Of a stretch of 64,000 nucleotides of DNA, positions 26,128 through 34,567 are shown one piece after another; the stretch's first letter is position 1; each line of letters opens with the position of its first letter. Source of the DNA: VAXT01 sp038040395. GTDB lineage: Bacteria; Actinomycetota; Thermoleophilia; Gaiellales; Gaiellaceae. Made by a program: the position numbers and the translations under genes. The stretch spans positions 52,629-116,628 of the forward strand of contig JBBPIJ010000006.1 of NCBI GenBank assembly GCA_038040395.1, read 5' to 3'. The notes beneath the pieces are model-generated. The model was not told the origin of the DNA. It saw nothing but the letters and a program-made list of their open reading frames with translations, and searched no databases.

Positions 26128-27153
26128 CTACGCCGGGGTGCCGGCGGCATAGCGGATTGCGTCGTCGCCGCTCAGGCTGCGGCCAGCTTCGGCCGCTTTC
26201 TCGTATCGCTCCGGTCCCAGCGCTGCACGGGTGCGCTCGACATGCCGCTCGTACTCGATGGCCGTGCCCGGATCGATCGCGGCGCCCGCCGCGTCGAACA
26301 TCGCTTTGCCCGCGGCGAGCAGGCGCGCTGCGCGCTCGTAGTCGCCGCGGGCGCAGGCGACTCCACCGAGATTGACGACGCAGTAGGGGATCAGATAGGC
26401 GCTGCCGGTCTCCGCCGCGATCTGCATCGCCTCCTCGCAGAGTGCCTGCGCCCGATCGAGGTTGCCTGCGCGGGTTTCGACGCTGCCGAGGTTCGTCAGC
26501 TCGCGCGCGATGTTGCGTCCGTTGCCGAGCCGCCGATTCAGGGCGAGTGTCTGCTCGAAGCCGGCCCGTGCACGATCGTCGTCGCCGGCGACGTAATCCG
26601 CGTAGGCGAGGAGGTGCAGCGGACCGTCGAGCGCCGCCTCGTCGCCGAGGTTGCGGTAGATGCGCTCGGCAGCGCGAGCGTGCTCGCGCGCGGCGTCGAG
26701 GTCGCCGTCGCGCAGTCCGCAGCGCGCGAGCCCACCGTGGGCCGTTGCCTCGGCGACGGCGTCGCCGGCCTCGCGTGCGCAGGCGTGACTCTGCTTGTGC
26801 GCTGATCGCGCCACCTCGTTGTCGCCCTGGCGAAACGCGATCGTGCCGGCGCCGTAGAGCGCGTGGGCGCGTACCCCACTCGGCGCGTCGACAGCGGCCT
26901 CGAGCAGACCCTCGAGACGCCTGCGACCCTCTTCGAGACGCCCGCTGTCCATCCAGAAGCGCCAGAGCAGCGTCGCCAGCTGGAGCGCCTGCTCCTGCTT
27001 GCCGTTCGCAGCGAGCTCGTCGAGCGCCGCAAGATCGTCGTCGTGCTCCCGGTCGAGCTCGCGATAGACCGCATCCGGCAGCGGCGCGCCAGACGCAGGG
27101 ACGAGCCGCTCCAGACGCTCGAGCCGCTTCCTCACGTCAACCGTCACTTTCAT
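26128..27153 (-). CDS. Tetratricopeptide-repeat protein
   Basis: 341 residues made almost entirely of TPR-like helical pairs (ALYGAGTIAFRQGDNEVARS; AHGGLARCGLRDGDLDAARE; ELTNLGSVETRAGNLDRAQA; VVNLGGVACARGDYERAARL). The arrangement resembles the C-terminal TPR segment of large LuxR/AfsR or adenylate cyclase regulators without their catalytic parts, so it may be a detached fragment of such a regulator or a free scaffold. No signal peptide. A short ribosome binding site is not obvious before ATG 27153. Confidence 0.75.
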   Translation of the reverse strand: MKVTVDVRKRLERLERLVPASGAPLPDAVYRELDREHDDDLAALDELAANGKQEQALQLATLLWRFWMDSGRLEEGRRRLEGLLEAAVDAPSGVRAHALYGAGTIAFRQGDNEVARSAHKQSHACAREAGDAVAEATAHGGLARCGLRDGDLDAAREHARAAERIYRNLGDEAALDGPLHLLAYADYVAGDDDRARAGFEQTLALNRRLGNGRNIARELTNLGSVETRAGNLDRAQALCEEAMQIAAETGSAYLIPYCVVNLGGVACARGDYERAARLLAAGKAMFDAAGAAIDPGTAIEYERHVERTRAALGPERYEKAAEAGRSLSGDDAIRYAAGTPA

Positions 27154-27242
27154 CGCAGTCTAAACCGCCGTCGGTGTAGGCCCCACTGCCGCTCGGCGCA
27201 CGGCTCCTCTGGGCAGCCAGCACCACAACGAGCCTGAGCGGT

Positions 27243-27256
27243 ATGGAGCTAGTCGG
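27243..27256 (-). repeat. 14-bp tRNA-Ala 3'-end fragment inside the island
   Basis: ATGGAGCTAGTCGG matches the 3' acceptor end plus the adjoining T-stem of tRNA-Ala and its flanking base, in the same orientation as the copies at 23790 and 33427. The surrounding 27154-27349 holds no gene. Confidence 0.5.
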
Positions 27257-27349
27257 GCAGCTTTCAAACCTTTCCCGGGAGATCTTGGCCCTGATGGCCA
27301 CGTCCTGATCGGCTGGACGGGGCTCATCGCGACGGTTGAGAATGGTGAC

Positions 27350-27773
27350 ATGACCTCATGGTCACGGATCGCCGCGCTGCTCGCCGCTGCGATGGCGACC
27401 TTGGCGCTCGCCGGTTGTGGCGGCGACAAAGCGACGCTGGCCACCTTTGCCGGAGGCTGGGGGCCACGGGCGCTCACTCAAGATCACGCGGACCGGTAAC
27501 GGCCAGGAGTGGATCTCCTTGGGCCTCGGCCACTTCGTCATCGCACTGCGGTTCCGCCTTTCGCAGCCGAGTGGGACGCCTGACGATGCGACGGCGACAG
27601 CGACGGTTACGGCCGTTCGCATCGGGGAGGGCGGGGGCTCCTTCACCGCGGCGCGTCCGCCACCGCGCGTGGGCGAGTCCCGCAGGATTCGCCTCCGAGA
27701 CGGCGTCATCACCGAGGCGCTGACTGGAGCGAACTACTGCGGTCGAGCATGTCCCGTAGCTCGTAGAACTTGA
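27350..27773 (+). pseudogene. Frameshifted small lipoprotein
   Basis: ATG 27350 opens a lipoprotein signal peptide (AALLAAAMATLALAGCGGD, lipobox LAGC) that ends after ~49 codons. The next frame, from the five-G run at ~27468-27472, gives a sensible continuation (GHGRSLKITRTGNGQEWISL ... TATATVTAVRIGEGGGSF ... DGVITEALTGANYCGR) to TGA 27771. Adding or removing one G joins them into a ~140-residue exported lipoprotein. Homopolymer error or true frameshift. Function unknown. Confidence 0.6.
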
Positions 27774-27851
27774 GGCGGCGGTCCTCTGGCCTCGTCCGTT
27801 CCGTTGGGGAGCGTGCGAGGCGAGTCATTCAAGCTCGAAGGAGGAGCCGCC

Positions 27852-29216
27852 ATGAAGAAGACAGTCCCACCGGTGGCCGAAGCCCCGGCCTTGGAGGAAG
27901 AGCTGCCGGTTCGAGTGCAGGAGGCATTGGGGGAGCTGGCCGCTGCGGCGAGGGAGGGGTTGCTGGCCTTGTCGGTCGGTGTCGGCCTCGGCGTCCTCGC
28001 CGAACTGATGGAGGAAGAGGTTGTCGGGGTCGTGGGCGCGAAGGGCAAGCACGACCGGGAGCGGGTCGCGGTGCGCCACGGCCACGAGGCGGGCGCAGTA
28101 ACGCTCGGCGGGCGCCGTGTTGCGGTCGAGCGCCCTCGAATCCGGTCAGCCGACGGCAGCAGCGAGTTGTCGCTTGCGACCTACCGGCATTTCGCCGACC
28201 GCGATCCGCTGACGCGAGTGGTGTTCGAGCGGATGCTCGCCGGTGTTTCGACCCGCCGTTACCGGCGCATCCAGGAGCCGGTCGGCGGGGAGGTCGAGCA
28301 GCGGGCGCGCTCGATCTCGAAGTCGTCCGTCTCGCGGGCATTCGTTGGGCGCACCCGGAGGGCGCTTGGCGAGCTGATGGCCCGCCGCCTCGACGACGTT
28401 CGCCTGGCGGTGCTGATGCTGGACGGGATCGAGCTGAGAGGGCGAACGAACATCGTTTGCCTCGGGATCACGACCGACGGGGTGAAGGTGCCGCTCGGGC
28501 TCTGGGAGGGCTCGACAGAGAACGCGACCGTCGCGACCGCCTTGCTGTCCGATCTGGTCGAGCGTGGGCTCGATCCCGAGCAGGGGATGCTGTTCGTGAT
28601 CGACGGGTCGAAAGCGCTGCACAAGGCGATCCGCGCCGTGTTCGGCGAGGCACCCGTCCAGCGCTGTATCCGCCACAAGGAACGAAACGTCTTGGAGCAT
28701 CTGCCCGAGCGAGACCGGCCCGCGCTCAAGCGCCGCCTGCGCGAGGCATGGGCGCTCGAAGACCACGATCAGGCGCTCGACCGGCTGAACATCCTCGGCG
28801 CCGAACTCGAGCGTTCCTATCCGGGCGCGGCCGGCTCGCTACGCGAAGGGATCGCCGAGACGCTCACACTCACCCGCCTCGGTATCAACGGCTCGCTGAA
28901 GCGCACGCTCGCCTCGACGAACCCGTGTGAGTCGATGATCGAGTGCGTCCGGCGCACCAGCCGCAACGTCAAGCGCTGGCAATCAGGCGAGATGGCTTTG
29001 CGCTGGACGGCGGCCGGGATGCTCGAGGCCGAGCGGCAGTTCCGCAGGATCATCGGTCACCGCGACCTCGCCAAGCTCGCCGTGGCGATCGAACGAGACC
29101 TCGCTCACACGACCCCCGTCGCGTCCCCGACCGAGGAGGCCGGCGCGGCCCAGAGGCGGGCGCCGGTGGTTTCTTTCGCTCCGGTGACGTGGGAGGAGGT
29201 GATCGAGGCGGTCTGA
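27852..29216 (+). CDS. IS256-family (Mutator-type) transposase
   Basis: 454 residues from ATG 27852, preceded by AAGGAGGAG at 6-nt spacing. The DDE triad candidates are Asp in LMLDGIELRG, Asp in LFVIDGSKALHKA and Glu in STNPCESMIE, with the conserved QRCIRHKERNVLEHLP between the last two. It catalyses cut-and-paste/circle transposition of its own element. The frame is complete, so the enzyme may be active. I could not recognise terminal inverted repeats or target duplications by eye, so element ends are not called. Confidence 0.88.
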   Translation: MKKTVPPVAEAPALEEELPVRVQEALGELAAAAREGLLALSVGVGLGVLAELMEEEVVGVVGAKGKHDRERVAVRHGHEAGAVTLGGRRVAVERPRIRSADGSSELSLATYRHFADRDPLTRVVFERMLAGVSTRRYRRIQEPVGGEVEQRARSISKSSVSRAFVGRTRRALGELMARRLDDVRLAVLMLDGIELRGRTNIVCLGITTDGVKVPLGLWEGSTENATVATALLSDLVERGLDPEQGMLFVIDGSKALHKAIRAVFGEAPVQRCIRHKERNVLEHLPERDRPALKRRLREAWALEDHDQALDRLNILGAELERSYPGAAGSLREGIAETLTLTRLGINGSLKRTLASTNPCESMIECVRRTSRNVKRWQSGEMALRWTAAGMLEAERQFRRIIGHRDLAKLAVAIERDLAHTTPVASPTEEAGAAQRRAPVVSFAPVTWEEVIEAV

Positions 29217-29283
29217 GAAACAGCTTCGGTGGGCCGCGGCTGCGGTGGTCGTGGGTGGCGATGCGATCTAGTCTCCTGCCGGG

Positions 29284-32226
29284 ATGGTCTGTGCGAACTG
29301 CGGTCACGAGAACAGCGACGCGGCAAGGTTCTGCGAAGCGTGTGGTGCTGTGCTCGGCGGTGGGTCGGGTGAGCGCCGCAAGGTGGTGTCGGTGTTGTTC
29401 TGTGATGTGGTGGGTTCGACAGCGCTCGGGGAGTCGACGGACCCGGAGGCGCTGCGGGCGCTGCTGGCGCGGTATTTCGACCGGATGAGGGGGATCGTCG
29501 AGGGTCACGGTGGTTCTGTGGAGAAGTTCATCGGGGATGCGGTGATGGCGGTGTTCGGGGTGCCCGCGGTGCACGAGGACGACGCGTTGCGGGCGTGCCG
29601 GGCGGCGACGGAGATGCGGGAGGCGTTCGCCGGGCTGGGGATCGAGGGCCGGATCGGGGTAAGCACGGGTGAGGTTGTGACCGGGACGGAGGAGCGGCTG
29701 GCAACCGGTGACGCTCTCAACGTGGCGGCCCGGTTGCAGCAGGCGGCTGCGCCGGGGGAGGTGTTGATCGCAGGGGCGACGCGTGCGCTGGTCGGTGACG
29801 CCGTCGAGGTGGAGCCGGTCGAGCCGTTCGCGCTGAAGGGGAAGAGCGAGCCGGTGCCCGCTTTCCGGCTGCTCGAGGCCCGCGCGGCGCCCGAGCGGCG
29901 GCACGACACGGTGTTCGTCGGCCGCGAGCGCGAGCTGGCGCTGCTCGGCGAGGCCTGGGAGCGGACTCTGGCGGAGCAACGTTGTCAGCTGGTCACGGTC
30001 GTGGGTGACGCGGGCCTTGGTAAGTCCCGGCTCGCGGCCGAGGCGCTCGCGTCGATCGAGGCGCGGGTCGTTCACGGCCGCTGCCTCCCCTATGGGGTCG
30101 GGATCACCTACTGGCCGGTCGTGGAGGTGGTCAAGCAGCTGAATGCATTGCCGTCCGATCCGGCCGGCGCCGCCGCGATCCGTTCGCTGCTGGGGGAGTC
30201 GGAGGCGGGGACGTCGGCGGAGGAGATCGCCTGGGCATTCCGCAAGCTGCTCGAGGAGCAGGCGCCGCTCGTCGTCCTGTTCGACGACATCCAGTGGGGC
30301 GAGGAGACGTTCCTCGACCTGGTCGAGCACGTCGCTCTGCTCTCCAGCGGCGCCCCGCTCCTGGTCGCCTGTATGGCCCGCCCCGAGCTGCTCGACAGCC
30401 GGCCTTCGTGGCCTGTGACGGTGCGGCTCGAGCCGCTGAGCAGCCAGGATGCGGCCAGCCTGATCGGGGCGGGTGTGGCGGAGGAGCTGCGGGCGAGGAT
30501 CGCGGCTGCGGCCGGCGGCAACCCGCTCTTCATCGCCGAGATGCTCGAGATGGCGGGTGTCGCGGGGGACGAGGTCGTGGTGCCGCCGACGCTGCGAGCA
30601 CTTCTTGCCGCCCGCCTCGACCAGCTCGACGCCGGCGAGCGGCGGGTGCTCGAGCGCGGCGCGGTCGAGGGCGAGGTCTTCCACCGCGGCGCCGTGCAGG
30701 CCCTCGCGCCGGAAGAAACCCAGGTGACGCCGCGCCTTGCCGCGCTCGTCCGCCGGGATCTGATCCGGTCTGCCATCCCTCTGTTCCCAGGCGAGGACGG
30801 CTTCCGCTTCCGCCACCTGCTGATCCGCGATGCCGCTTACGACGCGCTGCCGAAGGCGACTCGGGCCGTCCTGCACGAGCGCTTCGCCGCCTGGCTCGAG
30901 CGCCGCGGGGTGCAGTTGGTCGAGCTGGACGAGGTCCTCGGCTATCACCTCGAACAGGCCGCCCGCTACAAGTCCGAGCTCGGGCAGCCAGACGCCGGGC
31001 TGATCGAGCGGGCGGGCGAGCGGCTTGCAGCTGCCGGCCGCCGCGCGGCCGGGCGGGCCGACGACCGGGCTGCCGCCGGGCTGCTCGAGCGGGCGCTCGA
31101 GCTGACCCGGTCCGCACGACTCGACGTCGTGCTCGAGCTCGACCTCGCCGCTGCGCTCTACTTTCGAGACGGCGCGAACGCCGCCGCCATCGCCGCCGCC
31201 GCCTCCGAACGGGCGCGGGCAGCCGGCGACGAAACAGGCGAGCTGCTCGCCCGCATGGCCACCGCCTACCACCGCTCGTGGTTTGCGCCCGATCCGGACA
31301 TCGACGAGGTCGAGCAGCTCGCGAGGCGGGCTCTACCTCTCCTCGAGCATGCCGGGGATCACGGCGGTCTGGTGCACGTCTGGCGGGCGCTCGGCTTCGG
31401 GGTGGCCAACTTCCGCGGCCGTTGGGACGACTGGGCGCAGGCGTCTAGGCAGGCGCTCCGCCATGCCCGGCTGGCTGGGCAACCCGTCGCGCATCTGTTC
31501 GAGCTCGACCTCGCACTTGCCTCCGGCTCGCGGCCGGCGGACGAGGCGCTGCGGGCGCTCGACGCACTCCTCCCCGACAACCCGCACCCGGGGGCGTTGC
31601 TGGTGCGCGCTTGGCTGCTTGCGATGCTCGGCCGCTTCGAGGAGGCGTCGCCGATCGTGCAAGAAGCGCGCGACCGGGCGCGCGAGTTCACAGGCGAGGA
31701 CTGGCTGGACTGGCTGCCGGCCGACATCGCCATCCTCTCAGGTGACCACGAGGCCGCCGTCGGCTACCTCCTCCCGCTGTACGACCTGCTCCAGGAGCAC
31801 GACCAGCGCTTCTACCTCTCCTCCGTCGCACCGATGCTGGGCCGTGAGCTGTGCGCGCTCGGACGGCACGACGAGGCCGAGCGATGCGCACAGCTCGCCC
31901 ACGAACTCGACGTTCGACAGAGCGCGTTGGGGCAAGCAGGCTTGCGACAGGTTCAGGCCCTCGTTCAAGCTCATCATGGCGAGCATGCGGGCGCGGAAGC
32001 GCTCGCCCGCGAAGCGGTTGCCGTCATCGAGCGCACGGACGGGCTCAACTACCAGGGAGACGCGCTCTGCGACCTCGCCGAGGTGCTGCACGCCGCCGGC
32101 CGAAGTGACGAAGCCGAAGCCGCGCTCGCCCAGGCGCTCGAACGCTACGAACGCAAGCAGAACCTCGCCATGGCCGCGCAGGTGCGCGACCGGCTGGCCA
32201 AGCTCCAAGACGCGGCGCCGCGATAG
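29284..32226 (+). CDS. Class III adenylate cyclase with zinc ribbon, AAA ATPase and TPR regions
   Basis: 980 residues. Order: zinc ribbon (CANCGHENSDAARFCEACG), cyclase homology domain (~35-200), STAND-like AAA ATPase (~215-560; Walker A VVGDAGLGKSRLAAE, Walker B VVLFDDIQWGEE) and TPR array (~600-975). Cyclase residues look intact: metal Asp in FCDVVGST and FIGDAVMAVFG, Lys in VEKFIGDA, and Asn/Arg of GDALNVAARL. It probably makes cAMP in response to a signal bound by the ATPase/TPR part. It lies 67 bp after a transposase and just before a piece of a second one, so it may travel with IS elements. Confidence 0.88.
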   Translation: MVCANCGHENSDAARFCEACGAVLGGGSGERRKVVSVLFCDVVGSTALGESTDPEALRALLARYFDRMRGIVEGHGGSVEKFIGDAVMAVFGVPAVHEDDALRACRAATEMREAFAGLGIEGRIGVSTGEVVTGTEERLATGDALNVAARLQQAAAPGEVLIAGATRALVGDAVEVEPVEPFALKGKSEPVPAFRLLEARAAPERRHDTVFVGRERELALLGEAWERTLAEQRCQLVTVVGDAGLGKSRLAAEALASIEARVVHGRCLPYGVGITYWPVVEVVKQLNALPSDPAGAAAIRSLLGESEAGTSAEEIAWAFRKLLEEQAPLVVLFDDIQWGEETFLDLVEHVALLSSGAPLLVACMARPELLDSRPSWPVTVRLEPLSSQDAASLIGAGVAEELRARIAAAAGGNPLFIAEMLEMAGVAGDEVVVPPTLRALLAARLDQLDAGERRVLERGAVEGEVFHRGAVQALAPEETQVTPRLAALVRRDLIRSAIPLFPGEDGFRFRHLLIRDAAYDALPKATRAVLHERFAAWLERRGVQLVELDEVLGYHLEQAARYKSELGQPDAGLIERAGERLAAAGRRAAGRADDRAAAGLLERALELTRSARLDVVLELDLAAALYFRDGANAAAIAAAASERARAAGDETGELLARMATAYHRSWFAPDPDIDEVEQLARRALPLLEHAGDHGGLVHVWRALGFGVANFRGRWDDWAQASRQALRHARLAGQPVAHLFELDLALASGSRPADEALRALDALLPDNPHPGALLVRAWLLAMLGRFEEASPIVQEARDRAREFTGEDWLDWLPADIAILSGDHEAAVGYLLPLYDLLQEHDQRFYLSSVAPMLGRELCALGRHDEAERCAQLAHELDVRQSALGQAGLRQVQALVQAHHGEHAGAEALAREAVAVIERTDGLNYQGDALCDLAEVLHAAGRSDEAEAALAQALERYERKQNLAMAAQVRDRLAKLQDAAPR

Positions 32227-32252
32227 GCGTTCCCGTCGCACCCTGCGCTCTT

Positions 32253-32341
32253 GCAAGCTCGCCGTCGCGATCGAGCGCGACCTCGCTCGAACGACCGTCC
32301 CGTCCCCGACCGAGGAGGCCGCTATTCTCGTCACCGCCTGA
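32253..32341 (+). pseudogene. Remnant of a second IS256-family transposase (C-terminal end)
   Basis: The frame reads CKLAVAIERDLARTT then PSPTEEA, closely matching the C-terminus of the transposase at 27852 (AKLAVAIERDLAHTT, SPTEEA). DNA is clearly similar over ~65 bp (compare from 29073). The rest of that copy is missing. The bases after it up to 32496 contain no gene; the stretch at ~32345-32400 may be the element's right end. Confidence 0.75.
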
Positions 32342-32496
32342 CCATCAACACCGGGACCGCCGTCGCAAAGTTCCACGACGAGCGGGACATCCTCCTGCGG
32401 TCCCACCGCCGGGGACTGGTTAGACGCGGGCTGTGGCGCTTAGGTCAGCGTGAACGAACTGGGCTGGGCCAGTGTTGCTAAATGTCACTCGACGCG

Positions 32497-33012
32497 CTAG
32501 TTGATGTAACAGCGGTCGCCAGGTCGAGGAGAGCGGTTGAGATCTTCCACAACGGGGTTGACGGACTTGGCGAGCTGCGCGTCGGTCAGAGCGATGTCGA
32601 CGTTGAGAAGCTGGATGCCATAGGCCACCACCTGCGACGAACCGGCTAAAGACTGGAACACCGGCTCCGCCTCGTCGGTGCTCGTGCGGCCACCCCGGTA
32701 GATCACCAAGAAGATGCTCGCGTCCTGGGTTTCGTCGGCGTAGATGCGTGCCCCAGCGCGCAGTTTGACCGGCACTCTTGTGGGCTGGAGGTCGAAGCCC
32801 GCCGCATTGAATGCCTCGACGACCTGCTTTGGCGTTAATGGGCGCTCAATCTCTGCACGAGACAGGCAACCCCAATCCAAGACGGCGTAGCCATACCCCG
32901 CGACTGCCCCGCCCAGTGCAGTGAGCATTAGCGCGAGGATCGCCAACCGGACGAGTCTGCGATGGCGCTTGAACACCTGACAAATGGTAGTGGCAGTAAA
33001 GGTGTACGACAC
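32497..33012 (-). CDS. Small single-pass membrane protein, unknown
   Basis: 171 residues from GTG 33012, or 159 from GTG 32976, which would start just before the basic stretch FKRHRRLVR. One transmembrane helix (LAILALMLTALGGAVAGYGY) is followed by a ~120-residue outer domain with two cysteines (DWGCLS, DRCYIN). No family recognised. The upstream start lies inside a repeated palindrome, which slightly favours the inner start. Confidence 0.5.
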   Translation of the reverse strand: MSYTFTATTICQVFKRHRRLVRLAILALMLTALGGAVAGYGYAVLDWGCLSRAEIERPLTPKQVVEAFNAAGFDLQPTRVPVKLRAGARIYADETQDASIFLVIYRGGRTSTDEAEPVFQSLAGSSQVVAYGIQLLNVDIALTDAQLAKSVNPVVEDLNRSPRPGDRCYIN

Positions 33013-33061
33013 CGCGCGGTGTCAAGTCGGCTTCGCGTCAAAGCTGTAACGATCTTTCCCC
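33009..33061. repeat. Palindrome-headed 53-bp repeat, copy 1
   Basis: Begins ACACCGCGCGGTGT (perfect 14-bp palindrome) and continues CAAGTCGGCTTCG...GATCTTTCCCC. Nearly the same sequence recurs at 33191. The interval 33062-33190 holds small hairpins only. Confidence 0.8.
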
Positions 33062-33190
33062 GCCTGTGGTTGGGCCAAGTGCCTTCCGTCGCGCCGTAAG
33101 ACGGCGGAGTCGGGTCGTGGGTTGAAAGATTGGCCGCTGCGGCGGGCTTCGCCCGGCGCAAGCCCTCAAACGCGGGGGTAACGGTCTCCG

Positions 33191-33244
33191 ACACCGCGCG
33201 GTGTCAAGTCGGCTTCGTGTCGCAGCTGTACCGATCTTTCCCCG
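33191..33244. repeat. Palindrome-headed 53-bp repeat, copy 2
   Basis: Second copy, direct orientation, 182 bp from the first, with about four differences (for example CTTCGTGTCGCAGC for CTTCGCGTCAAAGC). Function unknown; possibly a protein-binding site. Confidence 0.8.
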
Positions 33245-33249
33245 GAAGC

Positions 33250-33426
33250 GAATGGCAGTCCCCTGAGTGCTGCCTCCCGGTTTCCTGACGTGCCGCTGAG
33301 TGCCTGTAGGCCGGTGGGACAGTGTTAGGCCACACGGCCCGCCGGCCGGAGGGTGCTCAGCGGCGCGAGGCGAGCCCGGAGCCCGGCTCCGCCGGGCGGT
33401 AGGGCTCGCCGGTCAGGGAAGCGGGA
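33250..33426. repeat. Fourth copy of the ~177-bp hairpin repeat, abutting tRNA-Ala
   Basis: Same landmarks as the 23160 array (CCCGGTTTCCTGACGTG at ~33276, GTAGGCCGGTGGGACAGTGT, CTCGCCGGTCAGGGAAGC), ending exactly at the tRNA 3' end. A few substitutions relative to the left copies. Confidence 0.85.
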
Positions 33427-33499
33427 TGGAGCTAGTCGGACTCGAACCGACGACCTCCTGGGTGCGATCCAGGCGCTCTTCCAGCTGAGCTATAGCCCC
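33427..33499 (-). tRNA. tRNA-Ala(CGC)
   Basis: 73 nt with complete cloverleaf: acceptor GGGGCTA/TAGCTCC including the G3-U70 wobble that identifies tRNA-Ala, D-arm GCTC..GAGC, anticodon arm CCTGG-ATCGCAC-CCAGG with CGC anticodon (reads GCG), T-arm with GGTTCGAGTCC. Discriminator A; no encoded CCA. Confidence 0.95.
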
Positions 33500-33514
33500 G
33501 CGAGAGCCCTAGTG

Positions 33515-33520
33515 TAGCTT
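33515..33520 (+). promoter_or_regulatory. -10 box (TAGCTT) of the AlkZ-like gene
   Basis: TAGCTT ends 6 nt before the ATG at 33527; no Shine-Dalgarno, so probably leaderless. Confidence 0.4.
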
Positions 33521-33526
33521 CGCCGC

Positions 33527-34567
33527 ATGGCCGACAAGGACGCCCGAATCCTCACTCAGCGCGAGCTGAACCGCGCCCTCCTGGCGCGCCAGTTGCTGCT
33601 CGAGCGCGCCAAGACACCGCTTCCGAAGGCCCTCGACCGGATCGGCGGAATCCAGGCCCAGTACGCGCCGTCGATGTACATCGGCCTCTGGTCACGCCTC
33701 GAGTCCTTCGAGCGCGAGCAGCTCACCCGTGCGCTCCAACGCGGCAGCGTCGTCCAGGGGACGCTGATGCGCGCAACGATCCATCTCGTCTCGAAGGGCG
33801 ACTACTGGCCCTACGCCGCCGGCATCCGCGCCGACCAGCGCGAATGGTGGCTGCGCGTCCACGGGCGCGGCACCGACACGCGCGAGCTCGAGGCGGACGC
33901 GCGCAAGGTCAGGAAGGCGATGAAAGGGAACACGCTCGGCCGCGCCGAGCTCGAAGAGGTGCTGGGCAAGCGCCTCGGTCTCAGTGGGCTCGCGCTCGAT
34001 CTCGTTCGCGTGCCGCCGTCGGGAACCTGGGAGCGGCGCCGAGCCGACCTCTATGCGCTCGCCGAGGACCGTGTCGGCCCGCAGAATGCGACGGCGGAGG
34101 AAGGCGTCGAGCACCTGGTGCAGCGCTACCTCCAGGGCTTCCGGCCGGCGCGTCCCACCGAGATCGCCGACTGGGCCGGGCTCAACATCTCCACGATCAG
34201 GCCCGCGCTCGATCGCCTCGGTCTGAGGCGCTTCCAGGACGAGCAGGGCAAGGAGCTCCTCGATCTCCCCCGCGCCCCGCTCCCCGACCCGGAGACTCCG
34301 GTGCCCGTACGCTTCCTGCCGGTCTGGGACTCCACGCTGCTCGTGCACGCGCGCGGGACCGGGATCCTTCCCGAGCAGTACCGGGCTCGCGTCTTCAACG
34401 TCAAGACCCCACACTCCGTCAACACGTTCCTCGTCGACGGGCAGGTCGCTGGGATCTGGCGCTACGAGAAGAAGCGCGTCAAGCTGGAGCCGTTCGGCCG
34501 CCTCTCGCGGGCCGTGCGGAAAGAGCTGGACGACGAGTCCGAGCGCCTAGCGTCGTTCCACGCCTAA
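33527..34567 (+). CDS. Winged-helix DNA-binding protein of the AlkZ/YcaQ DNA glycosylase family
   Basis: 346 residues. The family's tandem winged-helix plan is visible: LTQRELNRALLARQLLL, then the GGIQAQYAPSMYIGLWSRL segment with the Q-x-Q motif that is catalytic in AlkZ/YcaQ glycosylases, the MRATIHLVSKGDYWPY strand, RPTEIADWAGLNISTIRPAL, and a C-terminal VRFLPVWDSTLLVHARGTG block. Predicted to act on alkylated bases or interstrand crosslinks. Close divergent neighbour of tRNA-Ala and convergent with the metalloprotease gene. Confidence 0.82.
   Translation: MADKDARILTQRELNRALLARQLLLERAKTPLPKALDRIGGIQAQYAPSMYIGLWSRLESFEREQLTRALQRGSVVQGTLMRATIHLVSKGDYWPYAAGIRADQREWWLRVHGRGTDTRELEADARKVRKAMKGNTLGRAELEEVLGKRLGLSGLALDLVRVPPSGTWERRRADLYALAEDRVGPQNATAEEGVEHLVQRYLQGFRPARPTEIADWAGLNISTIRPALDRLGLRRFQDEQGKELLDLPRAPLPDPETPVPVRFLPVWDSTLLVHARGTGILPEQYRARVFNVKTPHSVNTFLVDGQVAGIWRYEKKRVKLEPFGRLSRAVRKELDDESERLASFHA

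Larger units (their letters stand above)
23790..33499. mobile_element. Putative accessory island bounded by direct tRNA-Ala 3' sequences
   Basis: Both ends carry the same repeat-tRNA junction in direct orientation: a fragment at left, intact tRNA-Ala at right. Cargo: NHL-like secreted protein, TPR protein, frameshifted lipoprotein, IS256-type transposase, adenylate cyclase regulator, transposase remnant and small membrane protein. No integrase is visible, so the mechanism (site-specific insertion with integrase loss, or recombination between repeats) is inference. Confidence 0.5.

Noticed and set aside
27774..29283. Terminal inverted repeats of the IS256-type element
   Set aside because: I compared the flanks of the transposase by eye and found no convincing inverted pair, so element boundaries are not called.
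33300..33488. Open frame reading MELVGLEPTTSW (and a similar one at 23735-23920)
   Set aside because: It is the antisense reading of tRNA-Ala and its flank, a well-known spurious protein.
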